From: Cellulomonas fulva | Lineage (GTDB): Bacteria; Actinomycetota; Actinomycetes; Actinomycetales; Cellulomonadaceae | NCBI RefSeq assembly: GCF_018531375.1 | Contig: NZ_JAHBOH010000002.1 | Location: 310,001-374,000, forward strand | Length of the DNA stretch: 64,000 bases | Reading direction: 5' to 3' | Shown here: positions 1-7,839 of the stretch, one piece after another | Numbering within the stretch: position 1 is the first letter of the stretch | Layout: each line of letters starts with the position of its first letter | Notes under the pieces: model-generated | The model's input: the letters and a program-made list of their open reading frames with translations, nothing else | What the model was told of the DNA's origin: nothing | Databases searched by the model: none | Made by a program: the position numbers and the translations under genes

Positions 1-2
1 CG

Positions 3-1031
3 GTGTGGCTGCCGCCGGTCGCGAGCCCGGAGGACGCCTTCCGGAACAAGGCGAAGATGGTCGTGGCCGGCACCGCGGACGCACCGACGCTCGGCATCCT
101 CGACGCCGCCGGCCAGGGCGTCGACCTGCAGGGCTGCGGCCTGTACCCGGACGGGCTGCGGGCCGCGTTCCCGGCCGTCGCGCGGTTCGTGACCCGCGCC
201 GCGATCACGCCCTACGACGTGCCCTCGCGGCGCGGCGAGCTCAAGCACGTGCTCGTCACCCAGGCGCCCGACGGCGCACTGATGGTGCGGTTCGTGCTGC
301 GCTCCCAGGAGGCCGTCGCCCGCATCCGCAAGCACCTGCCGAGCCTGCGCGCGGAGCTGCCGCGGCTCGAGGTGGCGTCCGTCAACGTGCTGCCGGAGCA
401 CAAGGCCGTGCTGGAGGGCGAGCTCGAGATCCCGCTCACCGAGCGGCAGTCGCTCACCATGGAGGTCGACGGCGTGGCGCTGCACCTGCGGCCCCGCAGC
501 TTCTTCCAGACCAACACCGCGGTCACCGCGGCGCTGTACGCGCAGGCGGCCGGCTGGGTCGCGGACACCGGCGCGCAGACGGTGTGGGACCTGTACTGCG
601 GGGTGGGCGGGTTCGCGCTGCACGTCGGCGCCCCGCACGTGGTCGGCGTGGAGACCAGCGCGGAGGCGGTCGCCTCCGCACGGCTCACGGCGGCCGAGCT
701 GGGGCACCCCGACGCCCGGTTCGTCGCGGCCGACGCCACCGCGTGGGCGCTCGCGACCGACCCGGCCCACCCCCCGGACGCGGTGGTGGTGAACCCGCCC
801 CGGCGCGGCATCGGGACGGAGCTCGCGCGGTGGCTGCAGGAGTCGACCGTGCCGCGGGTCGTGTACTCCAGCTGCAACGCGGTGTCGCTCGCGGCCGACC
901 TCGCCGCGATGCCCGCGCTCGTGGTGCGCGAGGCGCGCGTGTTCGACATGTTCCCGCAGACGACGCACTACGAGGTGGCGGTCCTCCTCGAGCGCGCGGC
1001 CCCCGGCGGTGCAGCCTCCTCCACCGCGTGA
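3..1031 (+). CDS. rlmC: 23S rRNA (uracil-C5)-methyltransferase RlmC, 5' partial
   Basis: SAM-dependent enzyme of the TrmA/RumB family that makes 5-methyluridine in 23S rRNA (U747 in E. coli); cytoplasmic. The visible part opens with NKAKMVV, the segment that follows the N-terminal Fe-S cysteines in RlmC, so the true start and the cysteine cluster lie left of the window. Near residue 195 is the SAM-binding YCGVGGF motif, then NPPRRGIG and the catalytic-cysteine motif SSCN near residue 296, and the C-terminal FDMFPQTTHYEV typical of RumB rather than RumA. No neighbour to the left can be seen. The family call is strong; the exact target base is taken from the family. Confidence 0.93.
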   Translation: MWLPPVASPEDAFRNKAKMVVAGTADAPTLGILDAAGQGVDLQGCGLYPDGLRAAFPAVARFVTRAAITPYDVPSRRGELKHVLVTQAPDGALMVRFVLRSQEAVARIRKHLPSLRAELPRLEVASVNVLPEHKAVLEGELEIPLTERQSLTMEVDGVALHLRPRSFFQTNTAVTAALYAQAAGWVADTGAQTVWDLYCGVGGFALHVGAPHVVGVETSAEAVASARLTAAELGHPDARFVAADATAWALATDPAHPPDAVVVNPPRRGIGTELARWLQESTVPRVVYSSCNAVSLAADLAAMPALVVREARVFDMFPQTTHYEVAVLLERAAPGGAASSTA

Positions 1032-1072
1032 CGAAACGGACGCGGCACCTGGGTGGCGCCGCTACAGTCACG

Positions 1073-1078
1073 ACGAGG
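1073..1078 (+). promoter_or_regulatory. -10 element (TACAGT) of the 1156 gene
   Basis: TACAGT matches the TANNNT -10 form repeated across the window. No start codon lies 6-7 nt after it, so the transcript would carry a leader of about 70 nt ending at a good Shine-Dalgarno (GGAGG at 1141). Inferred from pattern only. Confidence 0.4.
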
Positions 1079-1155
1079 CTGGTGCGCCGCAGCGCGAACG
1101 CGTGCGGGACGGCGACCGGGTGACCACGGCTCGACGACACGGAGGCCAGACGACG

Positions 1156-3207
1156 ATGAGCGACCCGGACGAGGTCAGGGTGCCCGACGGCCGGAGCGAC
1201 GGCCTGCCCCACGCGAGCGCGCGCCGGCCCGGCCCGTTCAGCAGCGTCCCCGTGCGCGACTACGTCACGGACGTCCTCGCCATCGTGCTCCTGTGCGTCG
1301 CGCTCGGGCTCGGCTGGGACGCGCGGAGCTCCGCGACCGACCGGGTCGAGGTCGTGCTCACGACGGTCGTCTCGATCCTGTCGCTGTCCCTGTTCTACCT
1401 CGCGCGTGCGGGCGCCATGCCGCCGGGATGGACCAACCGCACGGTCGTCGCGGTGCGGGCCCTCGCCAACGTGCCGTACCTGGTCGTGGTGCTGGTCTAC
1501 GTGGTCCTCGACGTCGTCGCGGCGTTCGACGACGGCCGCCTCTCCGCCGGCGGCGGGCTCGGGCCCTCGGTCGCGATCGGCCTCGCGGGGGTCGCGCTCG
1601 TGGTGGCGCCGCGCGCTGCGGAGATCGGCGCGCCGCGCACCGCCGACCTGTTCGCCCGCGCGCTGCGCACCGCGCTCGTGGCGCTGCTCGTGATGATGCT
1701 GCTCCTGCAGGCCGTCGGGGTCGTGTCGGTGCTGGTGGACAGCCCGTCGATCCTGCGTGGCTCGGGCGGCTGGGCGTTCCTGCTGAGCTCGCTCGTCCGC
1801 GCGCTCCTGATCACTGCCGTGGCCGCGGTCCCGCTGCTCGGCACGGTGCTGCGGTCGGCGCCGTGGCGCGCGCTCCTCGTGACCGTCGCCGTCGTGGCGG
1901 CGTTCGACCTGCTGTTCCTCGGCCCGCTCAACGGTGTGGGCCGCGAGGTGCTCCTGACGATGTCGGTCGCCGGCGGGAGCGCCGCACTCGTCCTGCTGCC
2001 CGCCGCGGGAGCGCTGGCCGTCACGCCCGCGGCTCGGCGCATCCTGCGGGCCGCGCCGCTGGACGCACCCGAGCGCCCCTGGTTCACCACGGCCTCGCTC
2101 GCGTGGCTGTCGACGACGGCCGTCGCCGCCCTCTACGCCGTGGTCCTCGTGCTGTGGCTCGTGGGCGTGGCGCTGCTGAGCGGGGCGGGCGTCCCCGCCT
2201 GGTTCGTCGTGCTCGTCGTCGTGCTGGTGTTCGCCGCGGTGGCCGCGGTCATCGCCCGGACGATCTTCTTCGGCAGCCCGTCGTCGGCCCGCGTCCCCGC
2301 GCTCGCGGTGACCGGGGTGGTCGTCGTCCTCGGGGTCGTGGCGATCGCGCTGGTCGCCTCGAGCGCCGACGGGTTCGTCGGGGCCGGCGTCGGCGTGGGC
2401 ATCGAGCTCCTGCTGGTGGCGTTCGGGCTGCCGGTGCTCGCCGCGGTCGCGCTGCTGGTGCCCGCACCGGTCCGCGCGTGGTTCGTGGAGCACGCGGACG
2501 ACGAGCCGCTGCGCCGGTGGCGGGACGACGACGAGCCGACCTTCGCCGCCGCCCGCGCCGGGCAGCCGCCCGTGGCACCGCCGTACGCCGCCGCTCCGGC
2601 GACCGAGGGCGCTGCGCTCGACGAGACGCCGACGGCGGTCGCCGCGACCGACGAGCCCGCGCGTGACCTCGACCCGGTGGACATCGACCGCGTGGACATC
2701 GACACCGTGGAGCCCGACGAGACCGAGCGTGACGAGGCCGACCGCATCGAGGCCGACCGCATCGAGGCCGACCGCATCGAGCTCGTCGAGCTCGCGCACG
2801 AGGAGCCGGCGGACGAGCCGACGACGGCGCACGCGCCGGTCGCCGCGCCCGTCGTCGCCCCGACGCTCTCGCCGGAGCCGGTCGCGGGGTCGGAGCAGGA
2901 CGTCGTCGGCGCCCCGGCAGGCGACCCGGCCGTCGAGGCCACGACGCCGAGCGAGGGCCCGACCGGCAGCGTGGACCGCCCCGTGCCGCACTCCGCCGGG
3001 ACGGCGGTGCCCGCGCACCCGTTCACCGCGGAGCAGGCGCTCGACCCGACGACGGACCTCGAGGTCCTCGCCGCGATCGCCGCCCAGGCGCCGGAGCTGC
3101 GCGTCCACCTGGCCGCCAACCCGTCGACCTACCCGGACCTGCTGCACTGGCTCGGCCAGCTCGGCGACCCGCAGATCGACGCCGAGCTCGCCCGCCGCGG
3201 CGCCTGA
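1156..3207 (+). CDS. Polytopic membrane protein with C-terminal variant leucine-rich-repeat domain
   Basis: Function unknown; 683 residues. The ATG is chosen because GGAGG stands 10 nt upstream and because no good ribosome site precedes earlier in-frame codons. Residues about 35-450 form roughly ten hydrophobic segments (integral membrane). A long acidic, Pro/Ala-rich cytoplasmic-type linker follows, containing three exact copies of EADRI. The last 60 residues (EQALDPTTDLEVLAAIAAQ to the end) have the spacing of the variant leucine-rich repeat (LRV-like) domain often found at the C-terminus of actinobacterial membrane proteins, usually read as a protein-interaction surface. It stands alone, converging on the mtn-luxS pair. 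The domain call is from pattern recognition. Confidence 0.72.
   Translation: MSDPDEVRVPDGRSDGLPHASARRPGPFSSVPVRDYVTDVLAIVLLCVALGLGWDARSSATDRVEVVLTTVVSILSLSLFYLARAGAMPPGWTNRTVVAVRALANVPYLVVVLVYVVLDVVAAFDDGRLSAGGGLGPSVAIGLAGVALVVAPRAAEIGAPRTADLFARALRTALVALLVMMLLLQAVGVVSVLVDSPSILRGSGGWAFLLSSLVRALLITAVAAVPLLGTVLRSAPWRALLVTVAVVAAFDLLFLGPLNGVGREVLLTMSVAGGSAALVLLPAAGALAVTPAARRILRAAPLDAPERPWFTTASLAWLSTTAVAALYAVVLVLWLVGVALLSGAGVPAWFVVLVVVLVFAAVAAVIARTIFFGSPSSARVPALAVTGVVVVLGVVAIALVASSADGFVGAGVGVGIELLLVAFGLPVLAAVALLVPAPVRAWFVEHADDEPLRRWRDDDEPTFAAARAGQPPVAPPYAAAPATEGAALDETPTAVAATDEPARDLDPVDIDRVDIDTVEPDETERDEADRIEADRIEADRIELVELAHEEPADEPTTAHAPVAAPVVAPTLSPEPVAGSEQDVVGAPAGDPAVEATTPSEGPTGSVDRPVPHSAGTAVPAHPFTAEQALDPTTDLEVLAAIAAQAPELRVHLAANPSTYPDLLHWLGQLGDPQIDAELARRGA
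2734..2778 (+). repeat. 15-bp tandem repeat, three exact copies
   Basis: The unit gaggccgaccgcatc occurs three times head to tail in frame, encoding three EADRI pentapeptides in the charged linker of the surrounding membrane protein. Confidence 0.95.
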
Positions 3208-3228
3208 GCGCGCCCAGGACCCGGCGCG

Positions 3229-3276
3229 GCGACGATCCAGGCCTGCGACGATCGAGGCACGCGACGATCGAGGCCG
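3229..3276. repeat. 16-bp tandem repeat between convergent genes
   Basis: Three near-identical copies of gcgacgatcgaggcac lie 21 nt after the stop of the membrane protein gene and 8 nt before the stop of the nucleosidase gene on the other strand. One of several post-stop tandem repeats in the window. Confidence 0.9.
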
Positions 3277-3284
3277 TGCCGGGC

Positions 3285-4061
3285 TCAGGTCTGCCGCAGC
3301 ACCTGCGCGAGGCACGCGGCGACCACGGCCGCGGAGCGGTCGGCGGCGTCGTCGACGTGGGTCGCGAACTCGCCGGCCTCCATCGGGCTGCACAGGTCGC
3401 TGATCCCGCGCACGGCCAGGAAGGGCACGCCGAAGCGGTACGCCGTCTGGGCCAGGGCGGAGGTCTCCATGTCGGTCGCGAGCGCGTCCGGGAAGGCCGC
3501 CCGCACGGGGGCGACGCGGTCGGCGTCGACGAACACGTCGCCGGAGACCACCGCGCCGGGCAGCACCCGCACCTCGTGCGGCGCACCCGGCCAAGGGGCG
3601 AGCGAGGTGGCGGCGGTGATCGCGGCGGCGTGCAGGCGCTCGTCGGCCGGGTAGACGGCGGGCATGCCGGGCACCTGACCCAGCGCGTACCCGAACGCGC
3701 GCGCGTCCGCGCCCGCGTGGACGTGCTGCACCCCGACCACGACGTCGCCGACGCGCACGCCGGCCGCGAGACCGCCCGCGCTCCCCGCGCTGAGGAGGAA
3801 CCGGGGCGTCACGGTCGTGAGGGCGACCGCTGCGGCGGCGGTCGCGTTGACCAGTCCGATGCCGGAGCGCACCAGCAGGACGTCGGCGCCCCGGAGCCGG
3901 AGCCGACGGTGCTCGGACCCACCGGGCGCGACGACCGGCGGGTGCGCGTGCTCGGCGAGGGCGACGAACGGCTCGGCCTCGACGTCCATGGCGACGACCA
4001 CGACGGCGTCCACGGCCGGGAGCGCGCCGGGGCGCGTGGCCGTGTCGTCGGGCGACGTCAC
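3285..4061 (-). CDS. mtn: 5'-methylthioadenosine/S-adenosylhomocysteine nucleosidase (MTAN/Pfs-like)
   Basis: Hydrolyses S-adenosylhomocysteine (and methylthioadenosine) to adenine plus S-ribosylhomocysteine, the substrate of LuxS encoded just upstream. 258 residues, PNP/UDP phosphorylase fold. Visible features are the N-terminal AMDVEAEPF with its catalytic Glu, GSAGGL, the substrate-binding [11 protein letters not shown] with the ribose-binding Glu, and the catalytic Asp of RGISDLCS. The GTG start overlaps the luxS stop by 4 nt (GTGA), so the pair is translationally coupled. It could also be a related futalosine or other nucleosidase; the luxS partner favours SAH. Confidence 0.85.
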   Translation of the reverse strand: MTSPDDTATRPGALPAVDAVVVVAMDVEAEPFVALAEHAHPPVVAPGGSEHRRLRLRGADVLLVRSGIGLVNATAAAAVALTTVTPRFLLSAGSAGGLAAGVRVGDVVVGVQHVHAGADARAFGYALGQVPGMPAVYPADERLHAAAITAATSLAPWPGAPHEVRVLPGAVVSGDVFVDADRVAPVRAAFPDALATDMETSALAQTAYRFGVPFLAVRGISDLCSPMEAGEFATHVDDAADRSAAVVAACLAQVLRQT

Positions 4062-4567
4062 GCCGTCACCGTGCTCCACGCGTCGCGCTGCGCCAGGAAG
4101 GCGCGTGCCGCGTCCTGCGCGCCGGCGAGCGTGTGGTTGGCGCCCCAGCCGCACTGGACCTCGTTGGCCGCCGGCACCTCCTGCGCCGCGAGGACGTCGC
4201 GCAGCGTCGCCTCGACCAGCGCGAGCACGTCGTCGTACTCCCAGTGCCCCGCGAGCGTGAGGTAGAAGCCCGTCTGGCAGCCCATGGGCGAGAAGTCGAT
4301 CACCTGGTCGGTGTGGTTCCGCGAGTGCTCGGCGACCAGGTGCTCGAGCGAGTGCACCGCCGGCATCTCGAGGTGGGCGACGTTGGGCTGCGTGAACCGT
4401 ACGTCGTACTTCTCGATCACGTCGCCGGCCGGGAGGCGCTTGGCGTCGGCGAGGCGCACGTAGGGCGCGGCGACGGTCCGGTGGTCCAGGTTGAACGACT
4501 CCACGTTCATCCGGTCCGTGCTCGTGCCGGCGGTGTCCGTCGGTGCAGGGCTCGTGGGCTCGCTCAC
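4058..4567 (-). CDS. luxS: S-ribosylhomocysteine lyase LuxS
   Basis: Cleaves S-ribosylhomocysteine to homocysteine and DPD, the precursor of autoinducer-2; completes SAH recycling with the downstream nucleosidase. 169 residues. The Zn ligands are visible: HSLEH (His72 and His76) and Cys139 in VQCGWG, with the catalytic Cys97 in [11 protein letters not shown] at 4565-4567 is preferred because AGGAGG lies 6 nt upstream; the alternative MNVESF start has no such site and would remove a non-conserved Ser/Thr/Pro-rich N-terminus. First gene of a two-gene operon divergent from the acyltransferase gene. Confidence 0.97.
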   Translation of the reverse strand: MSEPTSPAPTDTAGTSTDRMNVESFNLDHRTVAAPYVRLADAKRLPAGDVIEKYDVRFTQPNVAHLEMPAVHSLEHLVAEHSRNHTDQVIDFSPMGCQTGFYLTLAGHWEYDDVLALVEATLRDVLAAQEVPAANEVQCGWGANHTLAGAQDAARAFLAQRDAWSTVTA

Positions 4568-4670
4568 GCTGTGCCTCCTGGCGCGGGGTGGTGGTGCGGT
4601 GCGTCGTGCCGTCCCATTGTCCCCGCCCGTCGCCGGTGGGTGCGACCGAGCGGGTGACGGGGCGGGTTGC

Positions 4671-4676
4671 TACCGT
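4671..4676 (+). promoter_or_regulatory. -10 hexamer TACCGT, leaderless start
   Basis: TACCGT is followed by 6 nt and then the GTG of the acyltransferase gene. Transcription starting at the normal distance would begin on the start codon; no Shine-Dalgarno is present. Confidence 0.55.
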
Positions 4677-4682
4677 CCCCCG

Positions 4683-6749
4683 GTGCAGCAGACCGAGACC
4701 CCGCCGAGCGTCGTCCGGGCGCCCGCGCGCGAGCGGACGCCCCGCCGCGCCGACGTCCAGGGTCTGCGCGCCGTCGCCGTGCTGCTGGTGCTGAGCTACC
4801 ACGCGGGCCTCCCGGTGCCGGGCGGGTTCGTCGGCGTCGACGTCTTCTTCGTCATCTCCGGCTTCCTCATCACCGGACTGCTGGTCGACGAGGCGCTGAC
4901 CACCGGACGGCTGCGCCTGGGGCGCTTCTACGCCCGACGAGCACGGCGGCTGCTGCCGGCGGCGGCGCTGACCCTCGTCGGGGTCGCGGCGGCGACGGTC
5001 GTCTGGCTGCCGGTCACGCGGTGGCGGGAGATCGCGGGCGACGTGGCCGCGACGGCGCTGTACGTCGTCAACTGGCGCCTCGCGGACCGCTCGGTCGACT
5101 ACCTGGCCGCGGGCGGCGCGGCCAGCCCCGTGCAGCACTTCTGGTCGCTCGCGGTGGAGGAGCAGTTCTACGTCGTGTGGCCGCTGCTAGTGGTCGCCCT
5201 GCTGGCCGTCGCCCGTCGGCGGGGCCGTCGCCTGAGCCGGCGCACGCTCGTCGTCGCGGTGGCCGTGCTGGGCCTCACCTCGCTCGCCTGGTCCGTGCAC
5301 CTGACGCACGACGAGCCCGCGCGCGCCTACTTCGTGACCACCACCCGGGCGTGGGAGCTGGCGGCGGGCGCCCTCCTGGCGCTCGCGGTGCCACGCGTGG
5401 CACGCCTGCCACGGCGTTGGCTGACCGCGGCCGGGTGGGTGGGGCTCGGGCTCGTCGTGCTCGCGGCCGCGACCTTCTCGGGAGCCACACCGTTCCCGGG
5501 CGTGGCCGCGGCTGTCCCGGTGGCCGGCGCGCTCCTGGTGCTCGCCTCGGGGGTCGTCGGCGCGGGGCTCGCACCGCTGCGGGCCCGCGTCCTGCAGCCC
5601 GTGGGTGCCACCTCGTACTCGCTGTACCTGTGGCACTGGCCGGCGGTCGTGGTGGCGACGAGCCTCGCGGACGGCGACCTGCCGGTCACCTGGGGCGTGG
5701 CCGCGGTGGCCGTCTCGGTGGTGCCGGCGGTCGCGTCCTACCTGCTGGTCGAGCGGCCGTTGCACGTGCGGTGGCGGGCGACCACCCGTGCCGCGGGGGC
5801 GCTCGGCGTGGTGTGCACGCTCGTCGGGCTCGGGGCGGCGGCCGCGGTGCACGGGCTGGTCACACCGACGCCGGCGACGACGCCGCCCGGGGCGCAGGTG
5901 CTGCGCGACGGCGGGTGGGACGGGCCGGACGCCGGCATGGACCTCGACACGCTCGTGCCGTCGCTCGCCGACGCGACGCAGGACGTCGCGGACCTGTACG
6001 CGGACGGCTGCCACCAGAACTCGCTCGGCGTCGAGCCGGCTGCGTGCACGTACGGTGACCCGGGCGCGTCCACCGTCGTCGCGCTGGTCGGCGACTCGCA
6101 CGCGGGGCAGTGGCAGCCCGCGGTCCGCGAGGTCGCCGAGGACAACGGCTGGCGGCTGGACACCTACACCAAGGGCAGCTGCGCGTTCACGTCCGCGACG
6201 CCCTGGCTGTCCACGATCGACGGGCCGTACGAGACGTGCGTCGAGTGGAACCGCGCGGTGCTCGACACGCTCCTGGCGGACCCGCCCGACGTCGTGGTCA
6301 CCAGCAACGACGCGGTCGAGCCCGCGGGCGACGACGGCCCGCTCACGGGAGCCGCGGGCGAGCAGGCGGTCGTCGACGGCTTCGACGCGACGTGGCAGGA
6401 GCTGGCGGCCGCGGGCACCCGGGTCGTCGTCCTCGGGGACACGCCGTGGGTCGGGATCGACGTGCCCGAGTGCGTCGCGCGGCACACCGGCAGCTGGGCG
6501 AGCGCGTGCACGGTGGGGGAGGAGGCCGCGGCGGCGCGCTCCGGTCTCGCCCAGCAGGAGTCGGCCGCCGGCACCTCGGACGTGCCGGTCCTGGACCTCA
6601 CCGACCGGTTCTGCCCGGACGGGTCCTGCCCGCCGATCATCGGGGGCGCGCTGGTCTGGCGCGACGCGCACCACATGACCGCGACCTACGCGCGCTCGCT
6701 CGCGCCGGACGTCGCGGACTGGCTGGTCCCGCTCGTCGGGTCCGGCTGA
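4683..6749 (+). CDS. Membrane acyltransferase with C-terminal SGNH domain (AT3-SGNH, OafA-like)
   Basis: Probably transfers an acyl (often acetyl) group onto a cell-surface polysaccharide or glycan; substrate unknown. 688 residues. The N-terminal acyltransferase-3 domain (about 25-400) has ten or so membrane segments with the family motifs SYHAG (active His) and GVDVFFVISGF, plus HFWSLAVEEQFY and the later SYSLYLWHWP. The extracytoplasmic SGNH domain (about 440-685) has the Ser motif GDSHAGQW near 470 and the Asp/His pair RDAHHM near 660. GTG is chosen for the leaderless -10 spacing. It converges with the glycosyltransferase gene, which could point to a shared glycan, but that is speculation. 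Confidence 0.88.
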   Translation: MQQTETPPSVVRAPARERTPRRADVQGLRAVAVLLVLSYHAGLPVPGGFVGVDVFFVISGFLITGLLVDEALTTGRLRLGRFYARRARRLLPAAALTLVGVAAATVVWLPVTRWREIAGDVAATALYVVNWRLADRSVDYLAAGGAASPVQHFWSLAVEEQFYVVWPLLVVALLAVARRRGRRLSRRTLVVAVAVLGLTSLAWSVHLTHDEPARAYFVTTTRAWELAAGALLALAVPRVARLPRRWLTAAGWVGLGLVVLAAATFSGATPFPGVAAAVPVAGALLVLASGVVGAGLAPLRARVLQPVGATSYSLYLWHWPAVVVATSLADGDLPVTWGVAAVAVSVVPAVASYLLVERPLHVRWRATTRAAGALGVVCTLVGLGAAAAVHGLVTPTPATTPPGAQVLRDGGWDGPDAGMDLDTLVPSLADATQDVADLYADGCHQNSLGVEPAACTYGDPGASTVVALVGDSHAGQWQPAVREVAEDNGWRLDTYTKGSCAFTSATPWLSTIDGPYETCVEWNRAVLDTLLADPPDVVVTSNDAVEPAGDDGPLTGAAGEQAVVDGFDATWQELAAAGTRVVVLGDTPWVGIDVPECVARHTGSWASACTVGEEAAAARSGLAQQESAAGTSDVPVLDLTDRFCPDGSCPPIIGGALVWRDAHHMTATYARSLAPDVADWLVPLVGSG

Positions 6750-6755
6750 CACGCC

Positions 6756-6777
6756 CGGGACCCGACGGACGGTCCCG
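6756..6777. terminator. Hairpin between convergent genes
   Basis: Perfect 7-bp stem CGGGACC/GGTCCCG with an 8-nt loop, between the acyltransferase stop and the glycosyltransferase stop. No U-tract, as usual for terminators in high-GC genomes; could serve both strands. Confidence 0.55.
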
Positions 6778-7839
6778 TCAGCCGAACCAGCGCCGGACGT
6801 GCTCGACGACCGCGCGGTCGAACCCGTCGTCGTCGTGCCGGGCGCGCAGCCAGCGCTGGAACGCGCCGCCCGACCCGGTGGGGTCGACGCACGCGTCGAG
6901 CTCGCGGCGGCACGCGCCCGGGTCCTGGACGGCGCGCAGGAGCAGCCGCTCGGCCTCGGTCGCGTCGCGGTACAGGAACGGGTAGCCGTCGGGGACCAGC
7001 GCGCGCGCCCACGCGCGGTCGGGCAGGACGCCGACCGCGCCGGCGACGAGGGCCTCGACGTACTCGAGCCCGTACGACTCGTCGGTCGAGGTCGCGAGGA
7101 AGGCCGTGGTGCGCGCGAGCGCCTGCCAGTAGTCGTCCCGGCTCGCGGTCAGCGGGCCGAGCCACACCCAGTCGAGCCGGGACAGCCGCATCGCCTCCTC
7201 GGAGACCAGGTGCGACTCGACCAGGCGCGCCTCGACCCGCAGCGGCGCCTGGCGGTGCACGCGCTCCACGACGTCCACGAACAGCCGCGGCTGCTTGCGC
7301 TCGGACAGGTAGATGGCCGGGTAGAGGACCACCGGCACGTCCGGCTCACGGCGCGGGTGCACGTGCTCGAGCCGGATCCCGAGGTTCACCCAGCCGATCC
7401 GCGCGTGCTCGGCGAGCTGCTGCACCACCTGCTGCCCGACGATCTCGCGGACCTCGGTCGCGGTGCGCTCCGAGTTGGCGAACGTGGGGAACAGCGCGCA
7501 CGACAGCCCGAGGGCGGCGCGCTCGACCGGGTGCGTGAACTGGGAGGTGGTCCACCACACGAAGTTCATGACGCGCGGCTCGTCGTGCGAGGCGCGCAGC
7601 GTGCGCCACACCGAGGGCGAGTCGACCACGTCCATGTTCACGACGAGCGTGTCCGCCGCGTCCACGAACTCGAGGGGCAGGACGTCGAACCCCTGGCACC
7701 GCCGCGGCCCGTCGCCCACGACGATCGAGCCGGGGAAGACCCGCAGCAGCCGGCGCACGAGCGTGGCGCCCGCGTCGTGCCCCGCGACGCGCCCGTCGGG
7801 GTCGACGAGCGCGTCGCGGTACAGCACGGCGATCCTCAT
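6778..7839 (-). CDS. GT-B fold glycosyltransferase-like protein
   Basis: 353 residues, soluble. The layout matches a GT4-like glycosyltransferase: a Rossmann-like N-terminal half starting MRIAVLYRDALV, a central segment VVLYPAIYLSERKQPRLF typical of the start of the nucleotide-sugar domain, and TSTDESYGLEYVEALVAGAVGVL, which corresponds to the family E-x7-E nucleotide-sugar binding motif. Donor and acceptor unknown. The ATG overlaps the stop of the pyrophosphatase gene by 4 nt (ATGA), so it is translated from the same message as a membrane ion pump, an odd pairing. Confidence 0.75.
   Translation of the reverse strand: MRIAVLYRDALVDPDGRVAGHDAGATLVRRLLRVFPGSIVVGDGPRRCQGFDVLPLEFVDAADTLVVNMDVVDSPSVWRTLRASHDEPRVMNFVWWTTSQFTHPVERAALGLSCALFPTFANSERTATEVREIVGQQVVQQLAEHARIGWVNLGIRLEHVHPRREPDVPVVLYPAIYLSERKQPRLFVDVVERVHRQAPLRVEARLVESHLVSEEAMRLSRLDWVWLGPLTASRDDYWQALARTTAFLATSTDESYGLEYVEALVAGAVGVLPDRAWARALVPDGYPFLYRDATEAERLLLRAVQDPGACRRELDACVDPTGSGGAFQRWLRARHDDDGFDRAVVEHVRRWFG

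Noticed and set aside
685-3594. A 969-codon open frame on the minus strand across two plus-strand genes
   Set aside because: It is antisense to rlmC and the membrane protein, which have motif-level support. The translation is Arg/Asp/His-rich low complexity, typical of the mirror frame in very GC-rich DNA.
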